Shown here in pieces: positions 20,763-28,669 of a DNA stretch of 29,721 nucleotides; the stretch's first letter is position 1, and the number at the start of each line of letters is the position of its first letter. A program made the position numbers and the translations under genes. This DNA comes from a virus. The notes under the pieces were generated by a model. It was not told the origin of the DNA, ran no database searches, and saw nothing but the letters and a program-made list of their open reading frames with translations. Where the stretch lies: positions 1-29,721 of IMG/VR virus record IMGVR_UViG_3300046534_000285; one strand, 5' to 3'.

Positions 20763-23282
20763 ATGGCAGACGTAGATAAAGGATTATATGAAGCCCCGGT
20801 TGGAATAGACGAGGCGGCGATGGAAGAACAGGCTATTGAAATTGAGATAGAAGACCCTGAAAGTGTAACTATAGGTATTGGTGATACTGAAATAATTATT
20901 GACCCTGATGCTATGCCTGATGAAGAGTTTAATGCTAATTTAGCTGAAGAACTTTCTGATAAATATATGGTTGAACTCTCAAGTGATTTGCTTGAAGATT
21001 TTGGTAATGATGTTAACTCAAGAAAAGACTGGCTAGAAACTTATGTTGATGGTTTAGAACTATTAGGACTTAAGATAGAAGAAAGGTCCGAACCGTGGGA
21101 AGGCGCATGCGCTGTTTATCACCCACTACTCTCTGAAGCACTTGTTAAATTCCAAGCTGAAACAATGATGGAAACTTTCCCTGCTGCAGGCCCAGTGAAG
21201 ACTTCTATTATTGGCAAAGAAACTCCTGAATGTATTGAGGCTGCTCAACGTGTTCAAGAAAATATGAATTTCCAACTTATGGATGAAATGCCAGAGTATA
21301 GACCTGAGCATGAAAGAATGTTATGGGGTTTAGGATTAGCAGGTAATGCATTTAAGAAAGTTTATTATGACCCTACACTAGAACGTCAAGTATCTATATT
21401 TGTTCCAGCTGAAGATATGGTTGTACCTTATGGTGCTTCTAATTTAGAAACAGCTGAACGTGTGACTCATGTTATGCGTAAGACTGAACAAGAAATTCAC
21501 AACTTACAACATATAGGGTTTTATAGAGACATAGATTTAGGTGAACCAGATTATGACTTAGATGAAGTAGAGAAAAAGATTGCAGAACAAATGGGATTCG
21601 ACGCAACTAATGATGATAGATATAAAATATTAGAGATGAATGTTAACCTTGATTTAGAAGGTTATGAAGATGAAGATAAAGATGGTAAAACAGGAATAGC
21701 ATTACCTTATATAGTTACAATTGATAAAGGTACACAAGAAATATTATCTGTTCGTCGTAATTGGAAACAAGATGATAGCTTACAAAAACGCCGTGAGCAT
21801 TTTGTTCATTATGGCTACATTCCAGGATTTGGGTTCTATTGCTTTGGATTAATTCACCTTATTGGTGGGTTCTCTAAATCAGGAACAATGTTACTTCGTC
21901 AATTAGTTGATGCAGGTACACTATCAAACTTACCTGGTGGATTTAAAGCTAGAGGTCTACGAATTAAAGGTGATGACACACCAATTGGTCCAGCTGAATG
22001 GCGAGATGTAGACGCACCATCTGGAACACTCCGTGACAACTTAATGCCACTACCATATAAAGAACCAAGTCAAGTGCTTGCAGGTTTAATGGATAAGATT
22101 ATTGAAGAAGGTAGACGTTTTGCTTCAGCAGCAGATATGAAAGTATCTGATATGTCAGCTAACTCTCCAGTGGGTTCTACTCTTGCAATATTAGAAAGAA
22201 CATTGAAAGTAATGTCAGCAGTTAACGCTCGTATTTACTACTCAATGAAAAAAGAGTTTAAGTTACTTAAAACTTTAATAAGAGATTATACAGACCCTGA
22301 TTATAAGTATGACCCTTCAACAGGAACACCTGGAGCTAAACAAGAAGACTATGATAAGGTACAACTTATTCCTGTAGCTGACCCTAATGCTGCAACTATG
22401 GCACAAAAGGTTGTTCAGTATCAAGCAGTTATGCAAATGGCTCAACAAAATCCTCAGATTTATGACTTACCAGAACTTAACCGTCAGATGCTAGAAGTAT
22501 TGGGTGTTAAGAACGCCGATAAACTAATACCTACTTCTGAAGATGAAAAACCAGAAGACCCAGTATCTGAGAATATGGATATAATTAATAATAAGCCTGT
22601 AAAAGCTTTTATATATCAAGACCATGAAGCTCATTTAATAGTACATATGTCATTTAGAGATGACCCTAAAATGAAACAAGTCATGGGACAAAATCCTAAA
22701 GCTCAACTAATGTTAGCAGCTATGGAAGCTCATATTGCAGAACATGTAGCATTTGAATATAGAAGACAAATTGAAGAACAGATAGGAGCTACTTTACCTC
22801 CTCCTAATACAGAAATGGATGAAACTTCTGAAATGGGTATAGCTAGACTATCAGCTAAAGCTGCTAAAAAACTTCTACAGAAAGATGTTAAAGAAGCTCA
22901 AATGGAACAAAACCAAGCAGCTCAGAAAGACCCAATATTACAGATGCAACAGCAAGAGCTTAAAATTAAACAACAAGAAGCTCAAGTTTCTGCTCAAAAA
23001 GCAATGGCTGATATTGAAATTGATAAAGCTAAAATTGCAGTTGACAAACTTAAAATTGAAACTGACGAAAGAATTGCAGGAGCTAAGATTGGTGCTAATG
23101 CAAGTCTAGATAATAGAAAAATAAATGCTAAAGAATTAATGGATGGAACAAAAATGGGAATGCAAGCAGTTCAACAAGAACAAGACTTTGCATTACGTTC
23201 ACAAGAATCTCAGTCGCGTAATGCGGCTCAGGTAGAAGAAGTAAAACTAGAGGATGAAACTAAACTTAACGATAAGGAATAA
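20763..23282 (+). CDS. Portal protein
   Basis: An 839-residue protein. After an acidic N-terminal region (ESVTIGIGDTEIIIDPDAM), the portal core runs from about 80 to 640. It includes WEGACAVYHPLLSEALVKFQ, VPAEDMVVPYGASNLETAER, FGLIHLIGGFSKSGTMLLRQ, and KVSDMSANSPVGSTLAILER. The last 130 residues are a long charged coiled coil (LKIKQQEAQVSAQKAM and following repeats of Lys, Ala, Glu). Twelve copies would form the DNA gate and the seat of the tail. It is longer than T7-type portals (about 540) because of its acidic start and coiled-coil end, as in other marine short-tailed phages. A GGG-rich site precedes the start. Confidence 0.93.
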   Translation: MADVDKGLYEAPVGIDEAAMEEQAIEIEIEDPESVTIGIGDTEIIIDPDAMPDEEFNANLAEELSDKYMVELSSDLLEDFGNDVNSRKDWLETYVDGLELLGLKIEERSEPWEGACAVYHPLLSEALVKFQAETMMETFPAAGPVKTSIIGKETPECIEAAQRVQENMNFQLMDEMPEYRPEHERMLWGLGLAGNAFKKVYYDPTLERQVSIFVPAEDMVVPYGASNLETAERVTHVMRKTEQEIHNLQHIGFYRDIDLGEPDYDLDEVEKKIAEQMGFDATNDDRYKILEMNVNLDLEGYEDEDKDGKTGIALPYIVTIDKGTQEILSVRRNWKQDDSLQKRREHFVHYGYIPGFGFYCFGLIHLIGGFSKSGTMLLRQLVDAGTLSNLPGGFKARGLRIKGDDTPIGPAEWRDVDAPSGTLRDNLMPLPYKEPSQVLAGLMDKIIEEGRRFASAADMKVSDMSANSPVGSTLAILERTLKVMSAVNARIYYSMKKEFKLLKTLIRDYTDPDYKYDPSTGTPGAKQEDYDKVQLIPVADPNAATMAQKVVQYQAVMQMAQQNPQIYDLPELNRQMLEVLGVKNADKLIPTSEDEKPEDPVSENMDIINNKPVKAFIYQDHEAHLIVHMSFRDDPKMKQVMGQNPKAQLMLAAMEAHIAEHVAFEYRRQIEEQIGATLPPPNTEMDETSEMGIARLSAKAAKKLLQKDVKEAQMEQNQAAQKDPILQMQQQELKIKQQEAQVSAQKAMADIEIDKAKIAVDKLKIETDERIAGAKIGANASLDNRKINAKELMDGTKMGMQAVQQEQDFALRSQESQSRNAAQVEEVKLEDETKLNDKE

Positions 23283-23285
23283 AAA

Positions 23286-23525
23286 ATGGTCAAGCAAACG
23301 TTAATGCTTCTATCAACCCAGATAGAGGAAAGACGCAAAGAAATGTTAGAAAGTATGGGTAGGGGAACCGATAAATTTGAAGCTTATCAATTTGCATGCG
23401 GAGAAGTTCGTGGATATATGATGGTTCAAAATATGATTTCTGAAGCTCTTCGAGCTCATGAAAAAGGGGAAGAAGATTTTGACTCCACACCTACAGATAA
23501 TGTAGTTACGCTGGAGAAAAAATAA
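23286..23525 (+). CDS. Unknown 79-residue protein after the portal
   Basis: Begins MVKQTLMLLSTQIEERRKEM. It appears fully helical up to about residue 60 (RGYMMVQNMISEALRAHEKG) with an acidic, Thr-rich end. It overlaps the GroES-like gene by one base (TAATG). Small helical proteins between portal and scaffold genes are frequent, and they may help head assembly. Function not recognised. Confidence 0.75.
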   Translation: MVKQTLMLLSTQIEERRKEMLESMGRGTDKFEAYQFACGEVRGYMMVQNMISEALRAHEKGEEDFDSTPTDNVVTLEKK

Positions 23526-23977
23526 TGACTATTGCTACCCCAGACAAAAAAATAGTCTCTATATCTGGAGACCCAATTAAATCTAAAATTACTACAACCA
23601 AAGATGGCAAGAAAGTATCGGGTGATGAAGCTATTGCAAAACTAGCGACTCAACTACCTGATGTTAAAGGCTATCGACTTTTATGTATTGTTCCTGAAGC
23701 AGAGGAAACGTATGAAGGGGGTATTGTAAAATCTGCTGACGTTAAGAAGATTGAAGAAGGAGCAACTGTATGTTTATTTGTTATGCAGTTAGGTGATTTA
23801 GCTTACAAAGATAAAGCTAGATTTCCAGAAGGCCCGTGGTGTAAAGAAGGTGACTTCGTTATTACCCGTGCTTACGCAGGTACTAGAATTAAAATTCACG
23901 GAAAAGAATTCCGCATAATAAACGACGATACCGTAGAAGCAGTGGTCGATGACCCTCGTGGCTACGAACGCGCATAG
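23525..23977 (+). CDS. GroES/Cpn10-like head-assembly co-chaperone
   Basis: A 150-residue protein. Residues 45-140 follow the Cpn10 beta-barrel: GYRLLCIVPEAEETYEGGIV with the mobile-loop region EETYEGGIV, then ATVCLFVMQLGDLAYKDK, GPWCKEGDFVITRAYAGTRI, and KEFRIINDDTVEAVV. In GroES the matching parts are a GGI mobile loop that docks on GroEL and a GDxVxF strand. Phage versions (as T4 gp31) replace the host GroES so that GroEL can fold the capsid protein. Its place four genes before the major capsid gene fits this. The first 45 residues are an extra, charged extension. Similarity is by pattern only. Confidence 0.72.
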   Translation: MTIATPDKKIVSISGDPIKSKITTTKDGKKVSGDEAIAKLATQLPDVKGYRLLCIVPEAEETYEGGIVKSADVKKIEEGATVCLFVMQLGDLAYKDKARFPEGPWCKEGDFVITRAYAGTRIKIHGKEFRIINDDTVEAVVDDPRGYERA

Positions 23978-23986
23978 GAGATTAGC

Positions 23987-25000
23987 ATGGCTGAAATAAT
24001 AAATGAAGTGCCCGACGAAGAAGAAATGACCGGCGGTGAAATAGAGGTAGATTTAGAAGTTAAAGAAAAACCAGAAAAATCTACAGCTGATGTAGAAAGA
24101 GTAGTTCAACCTAAAAAAACAGAAGCAGAGTTAGAAATAGAAGAAGTAGATGATACTCCTCCTGAAGATAGAGGTAAAGACCCTTTACCTGAAGATATGG
24201 TTGAGACTCTTGAAAATGATACATTAGAAGATTATTCTGAACGCGTTAAACAAAGAATGGCTCAGCTTAAAAAAGTTTGGCATGATGAAAGACGTGCTAA
24301 AGAAGAAGCTACTCGTGAAAGAGAAGAAGCTGTTACTTATGCGCAAAAAGTATTAGGAGAAAATAAAACTCTTAAATCTACTTTAAGTGACGGAGAAGAA
24401 GCTTATTTAAAAACTTTAGAAGAAAAGTATACTAGTGATTATACTATGGCTAAACGAAATTATGGTGAAGCTTATGATTCTGGAGATACAGAAAAAATAA
24501 TTGAAGCTCAAGAAGCAATGAATGAAGCTCAATTTAAATTAAATAATGCAAAAAATCAAAAACCGCAGTATAATAAACCTTTACAACCATCTGAAGAAAG
24601 TGTAGACAAACCACAAGCATCATATAAACCTGATGCTAAAGCTAAAGAGTGGCAGGATACTAATACTTGGTTTGGTAAAAATAAAGTTATGACAGCTACA
24701 GCTTTAGGGCTGCATGATGAACTTCTAAGTGAAGGAATTGAAGTTTCATCAGAAATATATTACCGTCGTATAGATGACACGATGCAAAAACTTTTTCCTG
24801 AGAACTTTGGGAAAGACCCGTTGGAACCGATTAAACCCGCCCAGCGCAAACCATCTAATGTAGTAGCACCGGCAACGCGTAGTACCGCGCCTAAAAAAGT
24901 ACGGTTATCTAAAACACAAGTTGCTTTAGCGAAAAAGTTAAAGTTAACTCCGGAGCATTATGCTAGAGAACTTATAAAATTGGAGAACGCAAATGGATAA
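23987..25000 (+). CDS. Probable scaffolding protein
   Basis: A 337-residue protein with very acidic residues 1-80 (PDEEEMTGGEIEVDLEVKE), a long coiled coil from about 80 to 180 (ERVKQRMAQLKKVWHDERRA and following), a Pro/Lys-rich linker, and a basic C-terminus (KKVRLSKTQVALAKKLKLTP). An acidic, helical protein with a basic C-terminal tip just before the capsid gene is the classical form of head scaffolds, whose C-terminus binds the coat protein. It would guide prohead assembly and leave before DNA filling. AGGAG precedes the start. Confidence 0.8.
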   Translation: MAEIINEVPDEEEMTGGEIEVDLEVKEKPEKSTADVERVVQPKKTEAELEIEEVDDTPPEDRGKDPLPEDMVETLENDTLEDYSERVKQRMAQLKKVWHDERRAKEEATREREEAVTYAQKVLGENKTLKSTLSDGEEAYLKTLEEKYTSDYTMAKRNYGEAYDSGDTEKIIEAQEAMNEAQFKLNNAKNQKPQYNKPLQPSEESVDKPQASYKPDAKAKEWQDTNTWFGKNKVMTATALGLHDELLSEGIEVSSEIYYRRIDDTMQKLFPENFGKDPLEPIKPAQRKPSNVVAPATRSTAPKKVRLSKTQVALAKKLKLTPEHYARELIKLENANG

Positions 25001-25463
25001 GGCAACAGAAAGTAAGACAATAAAAAGAACTGACCGAGAAATGGAAAATAGAGAAAGTAAGGTTAAAGAATGGAAGCCAGCAAGTTCGCTACCAGAATTT
25101 AATCAGAAAGCTGGATGGTCTTATAGATGGGTTAGGAGCTCTTTATTAAATGAGCCTGATAACATGAACGTTTCTGCAAAAATGCGTGAAGGCTGGGAAC
25201 CGGTAAAACATTCGGAACACCCAGAGATTCAATTAGCGGCAGACCCTAATTCACAATACAAAGACGGTATTGAAATTGGTGGTGTGCTATTATGTAAAAT
25301 CCCTAAAGAACTAATGGAACAACGTAGGGCTTATGTAGACAAAGCAACGAGGAATCAAACTGAAGCAGTTGATGCTCAGTATATGAATCAAAATGACCCT
25401 CGTATGCCTAAATTTGCTGAAGGCCAAGAGTCGGGAACCAAGTTTGGCAAGGGAAATAAATAA
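24993..25463 (+). CDS. Probable virion or head-assembly protein, unknown
   Basis: A 156-residue protein. Its middle has YRWVRSSLLNEPDNMNVSAK and then MREGWEPVKHSEHPEI, followed by GVLLCKIPKELMEQRRAYV. This W-V-R...D-N...R-x-GWEPV...GLxLC-x-x-P pattern recurs in a phage family always found between scaffold and capsid genes, to my knowledge without a known role. It overlaps the scaffold gene by eight bases, so its level is coupled to it. Confidence 0.7.
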   Translation: MDKATESKTIKRTDREMENRESKVKEWKPASSLPEFNQKAGWSYRWVRSSLLNEPDNMNVSAKMREGWEPVKHSEHPEIQLAADPNSQYKDGIEIGGVLLCKIPKELMEQRRAYVDKATRNQTEAVDAQYMNQNDPRMPKFAEGQESGTKFGKGNK

Positions 25464-25474
25464 GGAGAAATATC

Positions 25475-26119
25475 ATGGCAACAGTTGCAGCCCCATACGG
25501 GTTAAGAGCAATAAACCACATCGGTGGTACGCCTTACGCGGGTTCTACTCGCTTACTCCCTATTACTTTAACAGCACAAAACGGTAATCCAGCAGTAGTT
25601 AATGCTACACCCATTTTTAATGGCTCTGTAGTTAGTTTAAATGCTTCTGGTACAGTAATCGTTACACCAACTGATGGTAACTCAGGTGGCGGTGGCGGTG
25701 CAGCGGCAGCATTTGGAGCCGGAGTAATAGGAGTTTTTGTAGGATGTACTTTTACAGACCCAATTTCGGGTAATTTACAATTTTCACAATCATGGACAGG
25801 TAATGCAGCAACAGATGCGAAAGCGTATGTTATTGACGACCCAGAAGTGGCTTATCAAATACAATCAGCAGGACAAATTACTAACCTTGAATTAGGCGAA
25901 AACTTTTACTTAAATGCAGCACAAACAGGCAACGCAGGTACAGGAAATTCTACAACAGCAGCAACGGTTGTAGGTAATTTTGCTGTAACAGCAGGGTTTG
26001 CGTTTAGGCTTGTAGATTTTGTAGAAGGTCCAACATCCACAGTCGGCGATGCATTTACAGATTTAATTTGTAAGTTCAACGCAGGTATTCACTCATACAA
26101 TAACGCTACAGGCGTTTAA
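25475..26119 (+). CDS. Virion structural protein, possible capsid decoration
   Basis: A 214-residue protein, almost all small and beta-forming residues (Ala, Gly, Thr, Val, Asn). It includes a Gly run (GGGGGAAAAFGAG) near 71-84 and VFVGCTFTDPISGNLQFSQS. Only 12 bases follow the previous gene, and AAGGAG precedes its ATG. It lies directly before the major capsid gene, where decoration or stabilising head proteins are often encoded. The lack of charged residues and of enzyme motifs supports a structural role; the exact one is inferred. Confidence 0.7.
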   Translation: MATVAAPYGLRAINHIGGTPYAGSTRLLPITLTAQNGNPAVVNATPIFNGSVVSLNASGTVIVTPTDGNSGGGGGAAAAFGAGVIGVFVGCTFTDPISGNLQFSQSWTGNAATDAKAYVIDDPEVAYQIQSAGQITNLELGENFYLNAAQTGNAGTGNSTTAATVVGNFAVTAGFAFRLVDFVEGPTSTVGDAFTDLICKFNAGIHSYNNATGV

Positions 26120-26135
26120 TTAAGGAGAATTAAAC

Positions 26136-27044
26136 ATGGCAATTTCAAGAGCCCAGCTCCTTAAGGAGCTATTACCAGGACTTAACGCTTTATTCGGTTT
26201 AGAATATGCGCGTTACGGAGAAGAGCATAAAGAGATTTACGAAACTGAATCTTCAGACCGCTCATTCGAAGAAGAAACAAAACTAGCTGGCTTTGCAGCC
26301 GCACCTCAGAAAAATGAGGGAGCAGCTATTGCGTATGACAACGCACAAGAAGCTTTTACAGCTAGATATAACCACGTAACAATTGCTTTAGGCTTCAGTT
26401 TGACTGAAGAAGCAGTTGAAGATAATCTATATGATAGTCTTTCAGCTCGTTATACTAAAGCTCTTGCTCGTTCGATGGCAAACACTAAGCAAGTTCGTGC
26501 AGCTAATGTTTTAAACAATGGCTTCAATGCAGCTTTCTTAGGTGGTGACGGAGTATCGTTATTCGCAGCTCATCCTACAGTACAAGGTGGTGTAAACAAC
26601 AATCAGCCAGCAGTTGGTGTGGATTTATCTGAGGCAGCACTAGAAGCCGCAGTTATTCAAATCGCAGCTTGGACTGATGAACGTGGTCTATTAATCGCGG
26701 CTAAACCTCGCAGATTAGTAATTCCACCAGCACTACAATTTGTTGCAACTCGTTTATTAGATACTCAGCTTAGACCGGGTACTGCTGATAACGATATCAA
26801 TGCAATGAGAACAAATGGTTCAATTCCAGATGGTTATTCAGTAAATCACTTTTTAACCGATGCGAACGCATTTTTCTTAACTACTGATGTACCTAATGGT
26901 ATGAAGCATTTTGAAAGAACACCATTAACTACATCTATGGATGGCGATTTTGACACAGGTAATGTTCGATACAAAGCCCGTGAGCGTTATTCATTTGGCT
27001 GGTCTGACCCGCTAGGTATTTGGGGTTCACCAGGTTCTACTTAA
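26136..27044 (+). CDS. Major capsid protein
   Basis: A 302-residue protein. The N-terminal helix (LLKELLPGLNALFGLEYARY) and E-loop-like part are followed by YNHVTIALGFSLTEEAVEDN, ALARSMANTKQVRAANVLNN, and a P-domain/A-domain part ending in KPRRLVIPPALQFVATRLL and PDGYSVNHFLTDANAFFLTT. It ends with RYKARERYSFGWSDPLGIWG. The series of spine-helix-like and beta segments, with the R-x-R-Y-S-F-G-W ending, suits an HK97-fold coat protein. Strong AAGGAG seven bases before the ATG and a strong terminator right after the gene suit high expression. Confidence 0.92.
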   Translation: MAISRAQLLKELLPGLNALFGLEYARYGEEHKEIYETESSDRSFEEETKLAGFAAAPQKNEGAAIAYDNAQEAFTARYNHVTIALGFSLTEEAVEDNLYDSLSARYTKALARSMANTKQVRAANVLNNGFNAAFLGGDGVSLFAAHPTVQGGVNNNQPAVGVDLSEAALEAAVIQIAAWTDERGLLIAAKPRRLVIPPALQFVATRLLDTQLRPGTADNDINAMRTNGSIPDGYSVNHFLTDANAFFLTTDVPNGMKHFERTPLTTSMDGDFDTGNVRYKARERYSFGWSDPLGIWGSPGST

Positions 27045-27067
27045 ATTGTAAGTAGTTCCACTCCCTG

Positions 27068-27097
27068 AAAAACCCCACTCCTCTCTGTGGGGTTTTT
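27068..27097 (+). terminator. Strong intrinsic terminator after the capsid gene
   Basis: AAAAACCCCAC (27068-27078) pairs with GTGGGGTTTTT (27087-27097), an 11-base stem with an eight-base loop. The flanking A- and T-runs make it able to work on both strands. Confidence 0.93.
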
Positions 27098-27147
27098 CTT
27101 TATCTACTATTAATACTTTTACGTAGTGCACTAATAAATTAAATAGA

Positions 27148-27153
27148 TATAAT
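27148..27153 (+). promoter_or_regulatory. Possible -10 box of the pqqA promoter
   Basis: TATAAT 46 bases before the pqqA ATG in very AT-rich DNA. The -35 region is a poor match, so sigma70 activity needs help or is weak. Between it and the gene lies the small hairpin TCAGCAATGCTGA (27161-27173). Confidence 0.4.
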
Positions 27154-27198
27154 TCTTATATCAGCAATGCTGAAATCTAATATAAAGGAGAATATCTT

Positions 27199-27270
27199 AT
27201 GTGGACAACACCTCAAGCTACAGAAATGAGATTTGGTTTTGAAGTAACAATGTACGTAATGAATAAATAG
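27199..27270 (+). CDS. pqqA: PqqA, precursor peptide of the cofactor PQQ
   Basis: A 23-residue peptide starting MWTTPQATEMR and containing FGFEVTMY. Glu15 and Tyr19 stand in the invariant E-V-T-x-Y motif; these are the two residues that PqqE joins and from which PQQ is built. The MWT-P start and the R-x-G-F-E-V-T-M-Y centre are those of normal PqqA (22-24 residues in most proteobacteria). AAGGAG stands eight bases before the ATG, and TAG follows a MNK ending. No pqqB, C, D or E is in the window, so PQQ synthesis would need the host's enzymes. The gene is alone between two intrinsic terminators. PQQ serves periplasmic dehydrogenases such as methanol dehydrogenase. A boost to the host's PQQ during infection is the simple inference. 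Confidence 0.93.
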   Translation: MWTTPQATEMRFGFEVTMYVMNK

Positions 27271-27304
27271 TTGTTAAAATAGAGACATAAATTAACAACA
27301 AACT

Positions 27305-27330
27305 AAAGGGGCTTCGGTCCCTTTTTTGTT
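27305..27330 (+). terminator. Intrinsic terminator after pqqA
   Basis: AAAGGGGC (27305-27312), loop TTCG, GTCCCTTT (27317-27324), then more T. The outer ACAAC/GTTGT bases lengthen the stem. Confidence 0.93.
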
Positions 27331-27331
27331 G

Positions 27332-27445
27332 TATAATGGCATGAAAACGTGTAACATAAATTATCTGGGTAAAACCAGCTTATCAGACTGCCCCAGCAGA
27401 CGCATACACGACTGATAAGCTTTAACTTTGTATGGAGAAACAATT
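27332..27445 (+). promoter_or_regulatory. Structured leader of the gene at 27446
   Basis: TATAAT at 27332-27337 may be a -10 box, though without a -35. Then CTGG...CCAG (27365-27378) forms a small hairpin, and AGCTTATCAG (27377-27386) pairs perfectly with CTGATAAGCT (27412-27421). The two stems share two bases, so they compete in part. The region holds no gene and ends at the RBS GGAG (27434-27437). Confidence 0.55.
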
Positions 27446-27880
27446 ATGTCAAGAACTACTTTTTCAGGTCCCGTTGCCTCAACTAACGGATTTATTCCAA
27501 CATCATTTGTAGCAATCGATGTTACCCCCGCCGCAGCTATTACCGTAGCTCAATTAACTACAGGAAAAATTACATCAACTTCTGCCGCAGCCGTTGCAAT
27601 TACATTACCTACTGCCGCACTTTTAAGTACAGGAATAGCTGCTGTTGCAGGACAAGAATTTATTTTTATAGTAGATAACACAGCCGGAGCTAATACTGTA
27701 ACACTTACTCTAGGTGCAGGTGGAGCAGTTTCTGGTTTAGGTGCACTTGTAGGTGCCACATTTGGATTACTTGCAATTACTGCAGCAGCAGACATAGCTA
27801 AATGTAGCTTAATATTTACCGGCGGCGATGGTATAACACCTGGTAGTGCTACAGGATATAGATATACACGTTTAGCTTAA
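27446..27880 (+). CDS. Virion structural protein, Ala/Thr-rich
   Basis: A 144-residue protein starting MSRTTFSGPVASTNGF. The ATG at 27446 has GGAG eight bases upstream; an earlier ATG would lie across that site. It is made of Ala, Thr, Val, Gly and Ile in short beta-type runs (AAVAITLPTAALLSTG, GANTVTLTLGAGGAV) and is nearly free of charge. It looks like a small beta-sandwich decoration or fibre-base protein. No signature of a known family was found. It is first in the second rightward block after pqqA. Confidence 0.7.
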   Translation: MSRTTFSGPVASTNGFIPTSFVAIDVTPAAAITVAQLTTGKITSTSAAAVAITLPTAALLSTGIAAVAGQEFIFIVDNTAGANTVTLTLGAGGAVSGLGALVGATFGLLAITAAADIAKCSLIFTGGDGITPGSATGYRYTRLA

Positions 27881-27893
27881 TTAGGAGATAGAT

Positions 27894-28580
27894 ATGGAAC
27901 AAACAGATATTTGGTCGATTAACCCATCTATTTCCGCTACGTTTTTTAAAACTGCAGCAGTTGTTACAGGAGGAGTATTTCCTAGAGCATTAACATTAAC
28001 TAACACTAACCCTGTTGTCGCTAAAGAAGGCGCAGGATATAGACTTGTGTTTACTTCTGTAGGCAATGATAGTGGTATTACATTTACTATTAATGGAACT
28101 GTCGTAGGTAATCTTGTGGATGGTCCTAGTAGCGTTAATTATCCTGAAGTAGTAACCGGAGGAAATGCCGGTGCTGTTAACTCAGTATACTATTATTCAA
28201 GGATAGATAGCATTGTAATTAGTGGCGCAGCAGCAGGTACCGTTGCCGTAGGTACAGTAGGAAGTTTAGCTTTACCTCGTTGTAGAGTTAAAGGCTTTTA
28301 TATAGTAGGTGGCGCAGGAGCGGGAAGTTTAAAAATAGACCGTCACACACATACTACTAATCTTGGAACCGTAACTACAGTTCCTCCAGCATCTTCCGTA
28401 CACACTTCAATTACTCCTGGAATAGCTAATAATATATTAGATGTCACTACACCAGCAGGAGCTACACTAACTCAATTTTTATCATTACCCGGACAAGGTA
28501 TTCTGACAGGTCAACAACAAAATGACTTTAGTGTAGTAGTTGATACTGGACTAACAGATTACACCCTATTCTGTGGATAA
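27894..28580 (+). CDS. Virion structural protein, beta-rich
   Basis: A 228-residue protein starting MEQTDIWSINPSISATFFKT. It has long beta-type runs of Val, Thr, Gly and Ser (FTSVGNDSGITFTINGTVVG, SIVISGAAAGTVAVGTVGSL), few charges, and a KIDRHTHTTN segment near 145. It follows the previous gene by 13 bases with GGAGA before its ATG. The composition is like that of head-decoration or head-fibre proteins. Exact role not recognised. Confidence 0.7.
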   Translation: MEQTDIWSINPSISATFFKTAAVVTGGVFPRALTLTNTNPVVAKEGAGYRLVFTSVGNDSGITFTINGTVVGNLVDGPSSVNYPEVVTGGNAGAVNSVYYYSRIDSIVISGAAAGTVAVGTVGSLALPRCRVKGFYIVGGAGAGSLKIDRHTHTTNLGTVTTVPPASSVHTSITPGIANNILDVTTPAGATLTQFLSLPGQGILTGQQQNDFSVVVDTGLTDYTLFCG

Positions 28581-28582
28581 AA

Positions 28583-28669
28583 ATGGATGAAGAACCCAAA
28601 CCAACCGGACAACAGGAACGCCTAGAAGAACTTAGGCGTTGGTTTGAGGCACTTGGAGATTGCGTATAA
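28583..28669 (+). CDS. Tiny acidic protein, 28 residues
   Basis: ATG at 28583, TAA at 28667-28669. Begins MDEEPKPTGQQERLEELRRW and is a likely amphipathic helix. It starts two bases after the previous stop and overlaps the next ATG as TAATG. This linkage is the main support. It may also be a leader that couples translation to the next gene. Confidence 0.5.
   Translation: MDEEPKPTGQQERLEELRRWFEALGDCV

Noticed and set aside
27332-27445. Known riboswitch class or tRNA upstream of the gene at 27446
   Set aside because: I could not match the stems to a known riboswitch consensus, and there is no T-loop or CCA end.
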